This document shows, piece by piece, positions 23,714 to 35,180 of a DNA stretch of 64,000 nucleotides; position 1 is the stretch's first letter; each line of letters starts with the position of its first letter. The DNA is from Cannabis sativa (taxonomy: Eukaryota > Streptophyta > Magnoliopsida > Rosales > Cannabaceae): the NCBI RefSeq assembly GCF_029168945.1, contig NC_083605.1:35291280-35355279 (forward strand), in the 5' to 3' direction. Made by a program: the position numbers and the translations under genes. The notes below the pieces were generated by a model, which was given only the letters and a program-made list of their open reading frames with translations, had not been told where the DNA came from and made no database searches.

Positions 23714-24593
23714 CGTGATACAAAAACATTAAGTAATTGCTTCAGTTTGAATGGACTCATCTTCAGCTTCCGAGGTTTTGTAAAAATATCAGCCACCTGA
23801 TTGCTTGAGTCAACATAGCGTACATCCAGCTTATTGGCTAAGACTCGATCTTGGATGAAGTGAAGATCCACTTTAATATGTTTGGTTCTTGCATGAAAAA
23901 CGGGATTAGATGCAAGAGAGCCAGCTCCCATGTTGTCACACCAGAGAATAGGGGTTTGAAAAATGAGGAGAGATAATTCATCAAGGAGTGATTACAACCA
24001 CATGATTTGAAGTTGCTAAGGTTAGGGCCCTATACTCGAATTCTGTGCTGGATCTAGCAACAACTTGTTGCTTTTTGGAGCACCAACTTATGAGATTACC
24101 ACCTAGAAATATGTTGTAGCCAGAGGTGGATTTCTTGTCAATGGAACAACCACCCCAATCAGCATCCGTGAAGCCTTGGAGATTTAGAACCTGTGCCGGT
24201 TTGAATGCGAGGCCAAGGTTTTGAGTGCCAACCAAATATCTGAGAACACGTTTACAAGCTCCCCAATGTTCTGTGTTAGGTTGAGACATGAATTGGCTAA
24301 GTCAATTTACAGCAAAGGCTATGTCAGGTCTGGAGTGGCATAAATATTGTAATGCCCCAATGATGCTTCTATATTCTATAGCATTCTGCAAAAAAGAACC
24401 CAAGTCATGGTTTAGTTTAGCATTGGAGCACAATGGAGTGGATTGTGGCTTGGATTGTCAGCATGTTGGTTCTAGTTAATAAGTCTTTGATATATTTTTG
24501 GTGAGTGAGATAAATTGTATTATTGTCTTTTTGGACTTCAAAATCCAGAAAATAACTGATAGGGCCGAGTTGTTTGAGAGCAAACTTATGGGA
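23704..24593 (-). pseudogene. Copia RT/RNase H fragment
   Basis: On the minus strand the region reads from the C-terminal part of RT (ISYFLDFEVQKDN near 24530, RSIIGALQY-like and RPDIAF-like remains near 24330) into RNase H. RNase H motifs are FTDADWGGCSIDKKSTSGY (about 24150-24200), SWCSKKQQVVARSSTE, NPVFHARTKHIKVDLHF and ADIFTKP. Frames are broken near 24290 and between 23981 and 23931. Everything upstream of RT is missing, so it is a 5'-truncated remnant of a copia element unrelated in LTR to the Sirevirus. Confidence 0.85.
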
Positions 24594-25066
24594 AACTTAT
24601 TTAACAAGGTGTGCAGTAGTACTACATTTATAGTGCTCTACTTTTATCCTTCTAATAAAAATTATTTTTGGTATAACATTATTATTAGTGTCATTTTCGT
24701 ACACATAACATTTTTAAATATTCTATCTTATATGTTTTCTTAGGAGAAGTTTGCATGGCAACTTTTCGTTTGTACGTTCAAGAAGGAATATACGATGAGC
24801 TTGTAAAAAAGTTTTTCAATTTTTTTGTTTCAGAATACAGAGGATAACATAGCTCAACTTTTAGAATGGGAGATGGTCTTATATATTATAATTTATAATG
24901 AAGCTTTAAACTCAAAAAGAGTGAAATTCTAACCTAACACAATAAATATCCTAAATGTGCTAAATTTTGAGAGATAATATTTATTAGTACCGCCTAATGC
25001 TGCTCCACCAAGAAGAGTTGCATTCAATATCCATTATAAAAACGTGTGACTTCCTTCTCTCTCTCC
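24594..25066. other. Intergenic DNA and LINE B 5' leader
   Basis: No supported gene. At about 24743-24845 a short frame starting MATFRLYVQEGIYDEL has a preceding TTTTCTTAG and a nearby TTTCAG, which look exon-like, but it stops after 30 codons and is not recognised. LINE B probably begins somewhere after about 24980; a 5' target duplication is not clear. Confidence 0.4.
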
Positions 25067-26335
25067 ATGGGTAGGAAAAAGAAAGAATTTCAGGAGCTTG
25101 AGATTCGGACCTTAGGGTTTGTGGAGCTGGAGCTGAAGCTGCCGGAGCAAGTGAAAGAGCCCCCCTCGATCCAACTGAACGTCGAGGTGTTGATGATCGA
25201 TCCAAATGCAAAGCCTAGTTTCAAATCTTTGGCAGATGAGGCTGAGGTTACTGATTTCCAAACTTCAGCAAAGGAGACGTGGAGTAATTTCAAGGCTAAC
25301 CAGGTAAGGACTCCCTCTACCAAACTTGAATTTATTGAACCCCTAAAACAGGGTGACTATTTAATTGCATAAATTAATATGGATGAAGTTGAATCTGAGG
25401 CTTCTCACTAGAAAAGCTCAGTTGTTTATGTGGTTCTTGGGGCGAATCTGCCATTTCGAGTATTTGAAGGTTTTGCCAAATGGATATGGGGAAACTTGGG
25501 AATTGATCGAATAGTGAGAATACATTCAGGCTTTACTCTAGTTAGTTTCAGAGACGAAGCTACTAGGGGCATTATTTTGGAGACAGGGGTTGTGCACTTT
25601 GATAAGAAACCGGTAGTCATCAGACCTTGGTCGACTGATATTGATTCGATGAACGTAGTAAAATCTGTACCTGTTTGGATCCGCCTCAATGGCCTCACTT
25701 TGCAATATTGGGGGAAAAACACCTTAAGTGCTCTTGTAAGTACCATTGGTAATCCCATTATGATTGACAAAATTACTAGGGATGGGTCGATGATTCGATT
25801 TGCTAGGGTCCTTGTGGATATGCCTATAAATGAGAAGCCTCCTAATAGCATCAGTTTTGTGAATGAAAAGAACCAACTCATGGAGCAGTCAGTCAAATTT
25901 GAATGTCTGCCAACTTCATGTGCTACCTCCGGCTTACTAGGTCATAATATCAGTTCCTGTGCTAAAGAGAAAGGGTATGTGTGGATCAAAAAAACCAAAC
26001 TAGACCAAGTTAAGAAAAAGTTGTAGAAAAGAAGAATGATGAACACCATGATCAAGCAACTACTAATGTGGCTGCTGATGAAGCTTTGGTGAATTAGATT
26101 TTTCCTGAGGAGAAAGGGGAGACATTTAGTTATGTGGATACTACTGGAACTAATCTGGAAATGCAAGCTCATGTTCAAGATGACCAATGGATTATACCTC
26201 GTAGGAATAGCATGAAACCACAGCTTGACATGCCTAATAAGGATATTTTAACAACCTTTGTTAATGCCTTTGAGGCTCTTCTTGAGCCATTGAAGCTGAC
26301 TGCTCCTCTCCCCTTGACTGATGGAGTGGTGTAAC
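25067..26335 (+). pseudogene. LINE B ORF1 (DUF4283 and zinc knuckle)
   Basis: ATG 25067 starts MGRKKKEF, a basic N-terminus. 25430-26026 carries the DUF4283-like nucleic-acid-binding region of plant LINE ORF1 (NLPFRVFEGFAKWIWGNLG, IRPWSTDID, SVPVWIRLNGL). It ends in a degenerate knuckle with Cys-Cys-Gly-His-Cys spacing (about 25905-25960). A last block at 26134-26334 contains DDQWIIPRR-type sequence. Stops near 25370, 25410 and 26023 break the ORF. The product would bind LINE RNA. Confidence 0.82.
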
Positions 26336-26442
26336 ATCCTTTGTTGGAACGTTAGAGGCATGAATAAAGGCAATAAGCAAGTGTCTAATGTAGATATTTG
26401 CCGTTTGAATAAGGTTGGGATAGCTTTGCTTTTGGAAATTAA
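26336..26442 (+). pseudogene. LINE B ORF2 start, AP endonuclease N-terminus
   Basis: Reads CWNVRGMNKGNKQ, the first conserved motif of APE-type LINE endonucleases, then ALLLEIKV, which should precede the metal-binding Glu region. It is interrupted at 26443 by an LTR and the endonuclease resumes at 30199. Confidence 0.85.
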
Positions 26443-29400
26443 GGTTGTGCCCTAAATAAAACCCATTTCAATATAATCAGATTTATTAATTAATAAAGAT
26501 CAGAAATCGCATCTTATGTTGCATGGTTCACATGATTTATTTCATGATTGTTTAATGTATAAATTCTATTAAGTCCAGAACATATGTATTTGTTCATGAT
26601 TATAGTGTTGTCAGCACAGTAAAATATAATCATGATTATATGTTCAAAAGTTTTAATTTCCTGATTTGTCAGTTCACTAGAGTTAGACTGGCATGATAAT
26701 TAGCGATAGGTATACTTACACCTTGGATAAGTGTTATGTCCTTTCCAGGGCATTGGCAAAGTTTACCAATATCGGATGTATAGAGTATACATTGGAAGGG
26801 ACCGATATTGATCTTAGATAAGATATCATAAGCTTATTGTTATATCTTTCTAAGTCAATATCATTGGTTGATCTTAGGTATATGGATCTTAATCCTAACA
26901 TGGTTAGGTTCGATCTCAAGAGTGTTATTTGTGTTCTTTGATTTGTTAGTTAAGCCTACCTTTTGGTCTAGGTGATAGTGATATGTACATTTTGGAAACA
27001 TGATAGTACAATTGAGTGGGAGTGCTAAACATAGATATGGAATCTGTAGTTTCTATCTGGACATAGAAATGAAACGATGATTTCCTTCAAGCTTGGCTGA
27101 ATAGAGATAAATGATTGAGATCTCATTTCAGTAATTATATTAGTTTGCTGAAATATCATTCATAGGTAGCTAAGTGTTTGAAGGATAAATTGTTGGGTTT
27201 TATGCCCTAAATAAAACTCCATTTCAATGTAATCCATTTTATACAATATCAATAAAGAAACAGAAGTATTTTTCATTCATTTATATGTTTTGGTTCACCT
27301 TATCAATTGTTTGTCTATTTGATTTATAAATTCATCCAAACCCTTTTCACATACTTGATCCTGTTTATTGTGTTGTCAACACAGTGGAAAGTAAACATGA
27401 CTATGTGATTAAAGATTCCTAGATTTATCAGAACACTGGGGTTTTACTGATTTGACAATCTACAACAGAGTTTACTTGCATTTGGAGAAATGCTATGTTC
27501 TTTCCAGAGCATTGGTTAATGTAAAGCTTGGGTTGGATGCATGGAGTATGCATCGGAAGGGACCGATATTGAACTTTGACATAGATTTATTAAACTTATC
27601 GTAATATCTATTCAAGTCAATATCACCTAGTTCATCCTAGATCAAATAATCTTAATCCTGATATGATTAGGTTCAATCTCAAGAGTGTTATTCGTGTTCT
27701 TTGATTTGTTAGTTAAGCCTACTTTTGGGTCAGGGTGATACGTACATTTTGGGAACACGGTAGTGCAATTGAGTGGGAGCGCTAACATAAATATAGAATC
27801 TATAGCTTCTATCTGGCAAATAGAAAGTAAAGGATGATTTCCTTCGAGCTTGACCAAACAAAAATAAATGGTGGAGTACTCATTTCACTTAGCTGAAATA
27901 TCATTTATACGGGGTTAAGTGTTTTTAGGATAAAATACATTGTAGGGTGTTACGGTAATCTAATCCATTTACAGTGTAGATCATCTATATAGAGGATCAT
28001 TGATCAAATTAGGATTATAACAATGGATAACTAATGGCGTGTCGATATGGTGGAACATATAGAGCGTTCTATATACTGAGAGTGCAATTCTAAGTTCTAT
28101 GCGTGGATTCAACGAAGAATTAATAAGTTAGTGAATTTAAGATGTAAATTCTTGATCTGCTTATTGGAAGCTCAAATATATAGACCCATGGTCCCCACAC
28201 TAGTTGAGACAATACTACTTGTAAGACTCATTTAATTGGTTTTGATTAATCAATTATAATTCTCAAATTAGACTATGTCTATTTGTGAATTTTTCACTAA
28301 GCAAGGGCGAAACTGTAAAGAAAGAGTTTCTAGGGTATATTTGTTAATTGAGATGCTTTGTTTGGTCTAATTAATAAATATGATAAATGAAAATATTATT
28401 TAATAATTATTTATAGTTATTAAATAGTTGAAATTGACATTTAAATGGTTGAATTTGAAAATTGGCGTTTTTGAGAAAATGAGATGCAGAAATGATAAAA
28501 CAGCAAAATTACAAAAGTGAGGCCCAAATCCACTAAGCCATGGCCGGCCACTTATGTAGGCTTTATCATTTAATATTTTCATTATTTTAATGCCAAATAA
28601 TTCAAACCTAACCCTATGTGGCATGCTATAAATAGATAGTGATGGCTTCAGGAAAAAGTAACTTTTGCATCTTATTCCTTTCAGAGAAAAACCTGAGTCA
28701 TCACACTAAACCTAACCGCCACTCTTCTTTCTTCTTCTTCCTTGATTGTTTCGAACCCTCTTAGTGATAGAGTAGTGCCCACACACAGCAAGTAGTACCT
28801 CAATCATAGTGTGGAAGATCGTGAAGAAAGCAATTCAACAAGAAAGACATTCGAGCTCAGATCTTGATAATACTCTGCGACAAAAAGGATACAAGGGTTA
28901 GAGATCTGAGGGGAAGGAGACATATTATTCCGCTGCACCCAATGTAAGATTTCTCATACCTTATATGTGTTTATTTATAATCGTTTTAGAAGTTCATATA
29001 TAGGGTGTTAATCAACATACTTGTGAGTAGATCTAAGATCCTGGTAAAATAATTTCCAACATAAAATACATTGAAGGGTAGAACGGTAAATTTGTCCCTA
29101 TTCAGTGTAGATCATCTATAGAGGATCCTTGACTATTAAGATTGTAACAATGGATAATCATAACGTATCTATATCGTGGTAGATATAGAGCATTCTATAT
29201 AACTGAGAGTGTATTCAATTCCAAGTTCTATAGTGGTTCAATGAGGAATTAATAAGTTGAGAATTTACTTGGTGAATTCTAGATCTACTTATTGAAAGCT
29301 CGGTTATATAGGCCCATGGTCCCCTCATTAGTTGAGATAATACTGCTTGCAGACTCAGTTAATTGATTTTAATTAATCAATTATAATTCTAAAATTAGAC

Positions 29401-30198
29401 TATGTCTTATTTATGAATTTTCAATAAGCAAGGACTTAATTGTGAAGAAAAGAGATTTTGGAGTCAATTTGTTAATTAAGAGACTTTGTATGGTCTAATT
29501 AATAAATTACATAAATGGCAATTTTATTTAGTAATTAATTATAATTATTAAATAAATAGTTTTGGCATTTATAAGGATTGAATTGGAAAATATAGTATTA
29601 TTGAAAAGAAGAATAAGTGGTTGAAAAAGTGGCAAAATTGTAACTAGTAATTGGCTCACTAAAGTGTACAGCCAAGTGTGGAATTTTTCCTAATATTTTA
29701 TTCTTTTTTTAATCCATATAATTCAATCCTAAGCCCTAGTTGAAACACTATAGAAGGAACATGATGCTCTCATCTCATCCACACTTTAACACTTTGTCAA
29801 ACTAATGTCATCTTGACTATTCAACCAAACCTAGATGAGAGAGTTCCTTCTATAGAGATTTCACCTCCTTCATTATTCTTCCTATTTCGGCCTATAGTGA
29901 GTGAGTGACATGCCCACACATTGCAAGTCAAGTACTCAATCATAGTGAGTAAGACGGTGGTAACCAAACCCGAAGGGGAGAAAGAGATCCAGGTTCAGAT
30001 CTTGATAATGCTCTGCTACAGAAAGGAATCAATGGCTATAGATCTTGAACGGAATGAGTCATTATATTCTGCTGCAATCAATGTAAGGTTTTCTTAAACC
30101 CTTATGTGTTTATTTCATTGTTTTAGTGAATTCATATTTAGGATGTTAATTCAACATACATGTTAGTAAATCTAGATCGTGGTAAAATATTCCCAACA
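26443..30198 (+). mobile_element. Solo LTR (family S, copy 1) split by copy 2
   Basis: The left edge reads GTTGTGCCCTAAATAAAACC, which corresponds to the inner part of the family end TGTTGAGTTTTGTGCCC; about 10 bp of the terminus seem lost. The right edge ends TTCCCAACA at 30198. Excluding copy 2 it is about 1.88 kb, the same length as copies 2 and 3. No internal domain, PBS or coding region is present, so it is a product of LTR-LTR recombination. There are no genes inside. Confidence 0.8.
27191..29061 (+). mobile_element. Solo LTR (family S, copy 2) nested in copy 1
   Basis: Starts TGTTGGGTTTTATGCCC and ends TTTCCAACA (1871 bp). The flanks TAAAT (27186-27190) and TAAAA (29062-29066) are a 5-bp duplication with one mismatch. 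The host sequence is the homologous GGATAAAATACATTG phrase of copy 1. No internal region remains. Confidence 0.85.
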
Positions 30199-31134
30199 AA
30201 AAGATGATAAATAATAATTTCCTCAACTAGAGTTATTACACTAGTATTATTGTTGAGGTTAGGCTGCTTGTTCTCTGACAAAAGCAGTTCGTCATGTGGA
30301 AGTTTTGGAAGATGATGAGCAGTTTGTTCATTGTAAAATAAAGGTAGTGGGCTTGAATTATATATTTATTCTCACTGCTGTGTATGGTTTGAATATTGTT
30401 GGTGAAAGGAGATCATTATGGGACTCTCTAAGTGGTTTTGGGCATTTAAAGATTTTTTGGTTGATCTTGGGAGATTTTAATGCTATGTTCAATATGGAGG
30501 ACAGAGTTGGGGGTAAAGCAGTGGCTCATTCAGAAGTTGCGGATGCTCAAAATTGGCTCTCTTGGGGATAGGTTGATGCTTTAAAATGCACCGGTTCCAA
30601 TTTTACTTGGTCTAACAAACATGAACAGTGTGATAGGATTTTTTTCTAAACTTGATAGAGTCTTCAAGAATGAAAGTTGGTTCGATCTCTTCCCCAACAT
30701 CGAGGGAGTTTATAGTTGGGACACTTGCTCAGACCACAACTATTGTGTTATCAAGAAGTTAGAAATAGGCAAAATGGGTTGTAAACTGTTGCAACTTTTG
30801 GATGGATCACCCTAGCTTCAAAGATACTGTGATGGCTAACTGGAGTAAAAGAATGATGGGCAAAGACCTCAGCAAAATCATGGGCAAACTCAATAGACTG
30901 AAACACTGTCTTAAGGGCTTTAGCATGGAGGAATTTGGCGATATTACCCAGATCTATCAATTAGCCAAAGATGATTACAATACTACCCTGATGTGTCTTG
31001 CTAGTAATCCTACAAATATCACCTTGCATGCTGAAGAACAAGCCTCTAAGGAGCAATTTGAAACAGCCCATAAAAGATATGCCAACTATATGCAACAACT
31101 TAGCAAAATCAATTGGCTTCGTTATGGTGATGAC
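30199..31134 (+). pseudogene. LINE B endonuclease C-terminus and RT N-terminus
   Basis: Contains endonuclease motifs IFILTAVYG, WLILGDFNAMFNMEDRVGG (the catalytic GDFN, about 30465-30520) and SDHNYCVIK (the final SDH motif, about 30730). It then has the linker and start of RT (ANWSKRMMGKDLSKIMGKL, INWLRYGDD). Frames shift near 30570, 30625 and 30780. The last LINE bases before the Cassandra element are ATGAC, which reappear at 32077. Confidence 0.87.
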
Positions 31135-31286
31135 TGTAACGTCCCCGCTTCAAGCCTCCATTGGGCCCTTACACCCACGGAATGAATGGCTCTTATACAC
31201 GAGTACGTCACTCTGGCTGCTTCCTGGATTGATGACTGACCCTACAGACCAACACAAGTGTTTCCAGCGTGCTTTGTCCTCACTCA

Positions 31287-31402
31287 CACGCATCCTGGGA
31301 AAACTTCCCAGGAGGTCACCCATCCTTGAAATTGCTCCAAGGCCAAGCACGCTTAACTGTGGAGTTCTTTCGAGATGGGCTACCGAAAAACAAGATGCAC
31401 CT
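31287..31402 (-). ncRNA. 5S rRNA-derived domain in Cassandra LTR (left copy)
   Basis: On the minus strand this LTR segment follows plant 5S rRNA. It has AGAACTCC then CAGTTAAGCGTGCTTGG (box A region, complement of 31343-31359) and GGATGGGTGACCTCCTGGGAA (box C, complement of 31305-31325). The intermediate element region and 5' part have diverged. It is a Pol III internal promoter relic rather than a ribosomal gene. Confidence 0.9.
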
Positions 31403-31793
31403 TGTTGACATAGGTAGTACCAATCAATCCATTTAAGCTCTCTTCAACTGTGTAGTCCCATACCTACACAGTCTCAGAATAATCCCACTTGACCTTCCCC
31501 AGGCGGTGTGGGATTGCACAGCTTACCCGGTATTTCCCCTTACGGATCACGGGACTACTGACTGTCACAATCACCCCCCCTTACGAGGTCCGACGTCCTC
31601 GTCGACCACACTTCCGGCTGGGTCAAGGCTCTGATACCATTTGTAACGTCCCCGCTTCAAGCCTCCATTGGGCCCTTACACCCACGGAATGAATGGCTCT
31701 TATACACGAGTACGTCACTCTGGCTGCTTCCTGGATTGATGACTGACCCTACAGACCAACACAAGTGTTTCCAGCGTGCTTTGTCCTCACTCA

Positions 31794-31909
31794 CACGCAT
31801 CCTGGGAAAACTTCCCAGGAGGTCACCCATCCTTGAAATTGCTCCAAGGCCAAGCACGCTTAACTGTGGAGTTCTTTCGAGATGGGCTACCGAAAAACAA
31901 GATGCACCT
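31794..31909 (-). ncRNA. 5S rRNA-derived domain in Cassandra LTR (right copy)
   Basis: Exact 507-bp-shifted counterpart of the left copy in the other LTR, with the same box A and box C. Confidence 0.9.
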
Positions 31910-32076
31910 TGTTGACATAGGTAGTACCAATCAATCCATTTAAGCTCTCTTCAACTGTGTAGTCCCATACCTACACAGTCTCAGAATAATCCCACTTGAC
32001 CTTCCCCAGGCGGTGTGGGATTGCACAGCTTACCCGGTATTTCCCCTTACGGATCACGGGACTACTGACTGTCACA

Positions 32077-33284
32077 ATGACAACTCCAAGTTCTTTCATG
32101 CTAGTTTAAAGAAAAGAAAGGATGTTAACCGCATAACCACCTATATGGTTGATGGTGTGGTTATCGATGACTATGATAGTGTCATTAACCACTATTTTGA
32201 ACATTTTAGGAATTTCATGGGGGCTAAAAGTTTGGCTTCAAGCAGGCTTAATGAAGAATGTTTAGATCATGGACACAAGTTGTCTTTACAGCAACAAATC
32301 CAAATCACTAGACTCTTTTCGAAAAAAGAAGTAAAGGATGCCATGTTCAGCATTAACCAACTTAAAAGTCTGCGACCAGACGATTTTGGTGCTAGCTTTT
32401 TTAAGGGGCTTTGGTTTGAAATAGGAGATGAAATTTCTGATGCAATCCTTTCCTTTTTTGAGATAGGGTTGATTCTAAAGGTCATGAACAGAACCACCAT
32501 ATCTTTGATTCCTAAATCAAACAACCCTGCTTCAGCGGTGTACTACAGGCATATTGCTTGTTGCAACACTTTATAAATGTATTTCCAAGCTGTTGTGTTC
32601 TAGATTGAGTGAGGTCTTACCCTCTCTTGTCCATAGAAATCAATGAGCGTTTATCAAGAAAAGATTGCTTGCTCATAATATTCTTATTTTTACGGATTTG
32701 CTCAAAGGCTACACTAGGAAAAATTTGTCGTCTTGTTGCTTGATGAAGATTGATTTTAGCAAGGCTTATGATACGGTTGATTGGCAATTCATCTCAAACT
32801 TACTAATGGCTTGTGTTTCCCAACCGAGTTCATTAAGTGGATCCTGGTTTTCCTTTGTGGTACCTCATATACTCTGATGATGAATGGAAGATTGCATGGT
32901 TCATTTCAAGGAAAAAAAAAGTTCCTCATCAAGGAGACCCCATTTCCCCCCTCCTTTTTGTGCCTGTTATGGAATACCTCACCCGGATGTTATCTCTTGC
33001 TTCAAGATCTAATGGCTTCAGGTATCACCCAATGTGTAAGCAATTGAAACTCATCAATCTCTGTTTTGCTGATGATATGGTTATTTTTTACAAGGGTAAT
33101 GCCTCTTCTCTTACCATAATTAATGAAACTTTTGCGAAATTTTGCAATGCCACGGGTTTAGCTACTAACAAATGAAAATCCTCCATTTATTTTGGGGGAA
33201 TTTCGACTGAAATCAAAAAGAGTCTGCTGGACATTATTGATATGGAGGAGGGATCTTTCCCTTTGAAGTATCTCGGGATTAAAC
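32077..33284 (+). pseudogene. LINE B reverse transcriptase core
   Basis: Resumes in frame after the TRIM: NSKFFHASLKKRKDVNRI, then RT motifs ISLIPKSNNPASA (32500), AFIKKRLLAHN (32650), LMKIDFSKAYDTVDW (about 32740-32790), GDPISPLLFV (about 32935) and the catalytic FADDMVIF (about 33065-33090). It ends with SLKYLGIK-type sequence at 33284. Frameshifts near 32580 and 32830-32900 and stops at 32645 and 33172 inactivate it. It is interrupted by solo LTR copy 3. Confidence 0.9.
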
Positions 33285-33784
33285 TGTTGGAAATATTTTA
33301 CCACGATCTAGATTTACTAACAAGTATGTTTCATTAACATCCTAATATGAATTCTAAAACAATGAAATAAACACATAAGGGTTTAAGAAAACCTTACATT
33401 GGGTGCAGCAAAATATAATGACTCCTTCCGTTCAGATGTCTAACCCTTGATTCCTTTCTGTAGCAGAGCATCACCAAGATTTGAACCTGGATCTCTTTCT
33501 CTCCTTCTTAAGCCCGATTTTCCTTCTTGTTGGTTGGATTCTTCACAGTCTTACACACTATGATTGAGATACCACTTGATGTGTGTGCGCACTCACTCTA
33601 TCACTCAAGGTTCAAAAATTGAAGAAGAAGAAAAGAGAGGAAGAGGGTGGCGGTTAGGGTATAGGTAGAAGGCTTAGAATTTTTCTCTGAAGGAATGAGA
33701 TGCATCATCTTTTCCTGAAGCCATCACTACCTATTTATAGGTAACCACCTAGGTTTAGGTTAGATTTATTTGGCATTAAAATAA

Positions 33785-35034
33785 TGTTAGGCTATTTTTA
33801 GCCTATGTTTTGGATCTAATTTATGTGCGTTTTTAGCTGTGTTGGGACGGAATTACGCTTGTTTTCTATGTTTTCAGGTTCTTTGGAATAAAAGAGGTCT
33901 CGGGTGCAGAAATTCGTTAAAAGATGTGCTGAGCCGAAGAAAACACAATTTCTGAGTAATTGTGCACATCTGGCCGCGGCTAAACACAACCTGGCCGCGG
34001 CTAGATTTCGAAATTCTAGGAGGCTTCAGTCGTCGCGGCGATGAAGAGGCTCGCCGCGGCCATTTAAAAGATACAGAGAGACCCCTTATTTTCAATTATC
34101 TCGCCGCGGCGAGAGGAAGCTTAGCCGCGGCGAGATCCCGTACGGACCAGGGGCATTTTCGTCCATCGAACCCTAAATTTCAGCTATAAATAGAAAACTG
34201 CGATTGGAAGTCTGGGGGAGCGATCAGAAACCCTAAAATACAGCTGAGAGCGGCAGGAAGAGCACAGAGATTGAAGTGAAGATCCAGAATTCATCCACCA
34301 ACAGTTCTTTTCTTTATTCCTCTTTAATTTCTTTATGTTGAATAATGCTATAGGAATGGTTATGGATTTGTTTTTGAACTAAATTTCCCATTTAGGGAGG
34401 ATGATGATTGTTGTTTAATGTTTTGCCTAGTTAATGTTTAATTACCATTCCTCAATTCTTGTGTGTGAAATTATCTTAATTTGTTCTTAATTTCATGTTT
34501 AAGATTGATCACCTTGTGCATGCTCTATGATCTCAATTCGAAATCTGAAAAGTGAGAATTGAGAATGCTAAAATTAAGATAATCAATGTTCTATGTGAAA
34601 CGAAAGTATTTGCATGACTTATGTGACGAGTAGATTATTACTTAATGCTGATTTCATGTTAGTTTAATTAAGGAATTAATTAGATAACATGTGGTTTAGA
34701 ATCTAGAAGATCTGAAAGGAGCTAGGTTATTTCATAATCTGTCATTCACTCCAAGAATAGGATAGTAATTAATCATTAACGATTTGGGTAAACAACAACA
34801 GGATTCTCCTCCCTATTATCTCATCTTGCTCAACTTTAAATTGTGTTATTAAGTTTTCTGAATTTCTTTCATATTTTACTGTTTTTAAATCATAATTGCT
34901 TCCGATTTACTGAATAGAATCATAAGTATAATTTAGTGGTATTTAATCCAATTTCCTGTGGGATCGACCTCACCTGTGTTAGATTTACTACTTGATTGCG
35001 TATACTTGCGTAGCGTTTATAAAGAATAGCAACA
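33785..35034 (+). repeat. 5' LTR of element X
   Basis: Starts TGTTAGGCT and ends AATAGCAACA. It contains six GC-rich CCGCGG-centred palindromes at about 33972-34130 in otherwise AT-rich sequence, a TATA-like CTATAAATAG (about 34182), and the U5 phrase CCTGTGGGATCGAC (34955-34968) that also occurs in slightly altered form in Z and W. A 75-codon ORF inside it is an LTR artefact. Confidence 0.95.
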
Positions 35035-35040
35035 AGTTTT

Positions 35041-35058
35041 TGGCGCCGTTGCCGGGGA
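35041..35058 (+). other. Primer-binding site of element X
   Basis: TGGCGCCGTTGCCGGGGA lies 6 nt after the LTR end. This is the tRNA-Asp-type PBS known from Athila/Tat-group elements and is identical to that of Z. Confidence 0.9.
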
Positions 35059-35180
35059 ATTGTTAAAGATTAATATTACATAAAATTATACTAACTTCTA
35101 CTTTGGTATATTTTCTCTTACTGATTTTCTAACCTTTTTCTTGCAATAATTTCTTGATCTATTTCAGGAATCCTAAGTGC

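Larger units (their letters stand above)
31135..32076 (-). mobile_element. Cassandra TRIM retrotransposon
   Basis: 942 bp with two apparently identical 435-bp LTRs (31135-31569 and 31642-32076) around only 72 bp, flanked by a perfect ATGAC duplication (31130-31134, 32077-32081). On the minus strand the LTR starts TGTGACAGTC and ends GGGGACGTTACA. It is followed by the tRNA-iMet PBS TGGTATCAGAGC and, at the other end of the 72 bp, the PPT AAGGGGGGGTGAT. The LTRs carry 5S-rRNA-derived sequence, the defining trait of Cassandra. It encodes no protein and must be moved in trans. Identical LTRs imply a very recent insertion. Confidence 0.95.

Noticed and set aside
24743..24900. Exon-like segment starting MATFRLYVQEGIYDEL
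   Set aside because: Only about 30 codons before a stop, no recognisable family, and no partner exons nearby; kept only as a remark.
31287..31402. A genuine 5S rRNA gene
   Set aside because: Only box A and box C regions match well, the sequence lies in both LTRs of a TRIM with PBS, PPT and TSD, and it is diverged elsewhere.
33962..34189. 75-codon ORF, repeated at 38987-39214
   Set aside because: It lies within the two LTRs of X, crosses the CCGCGG palindromes and resembles no protein.
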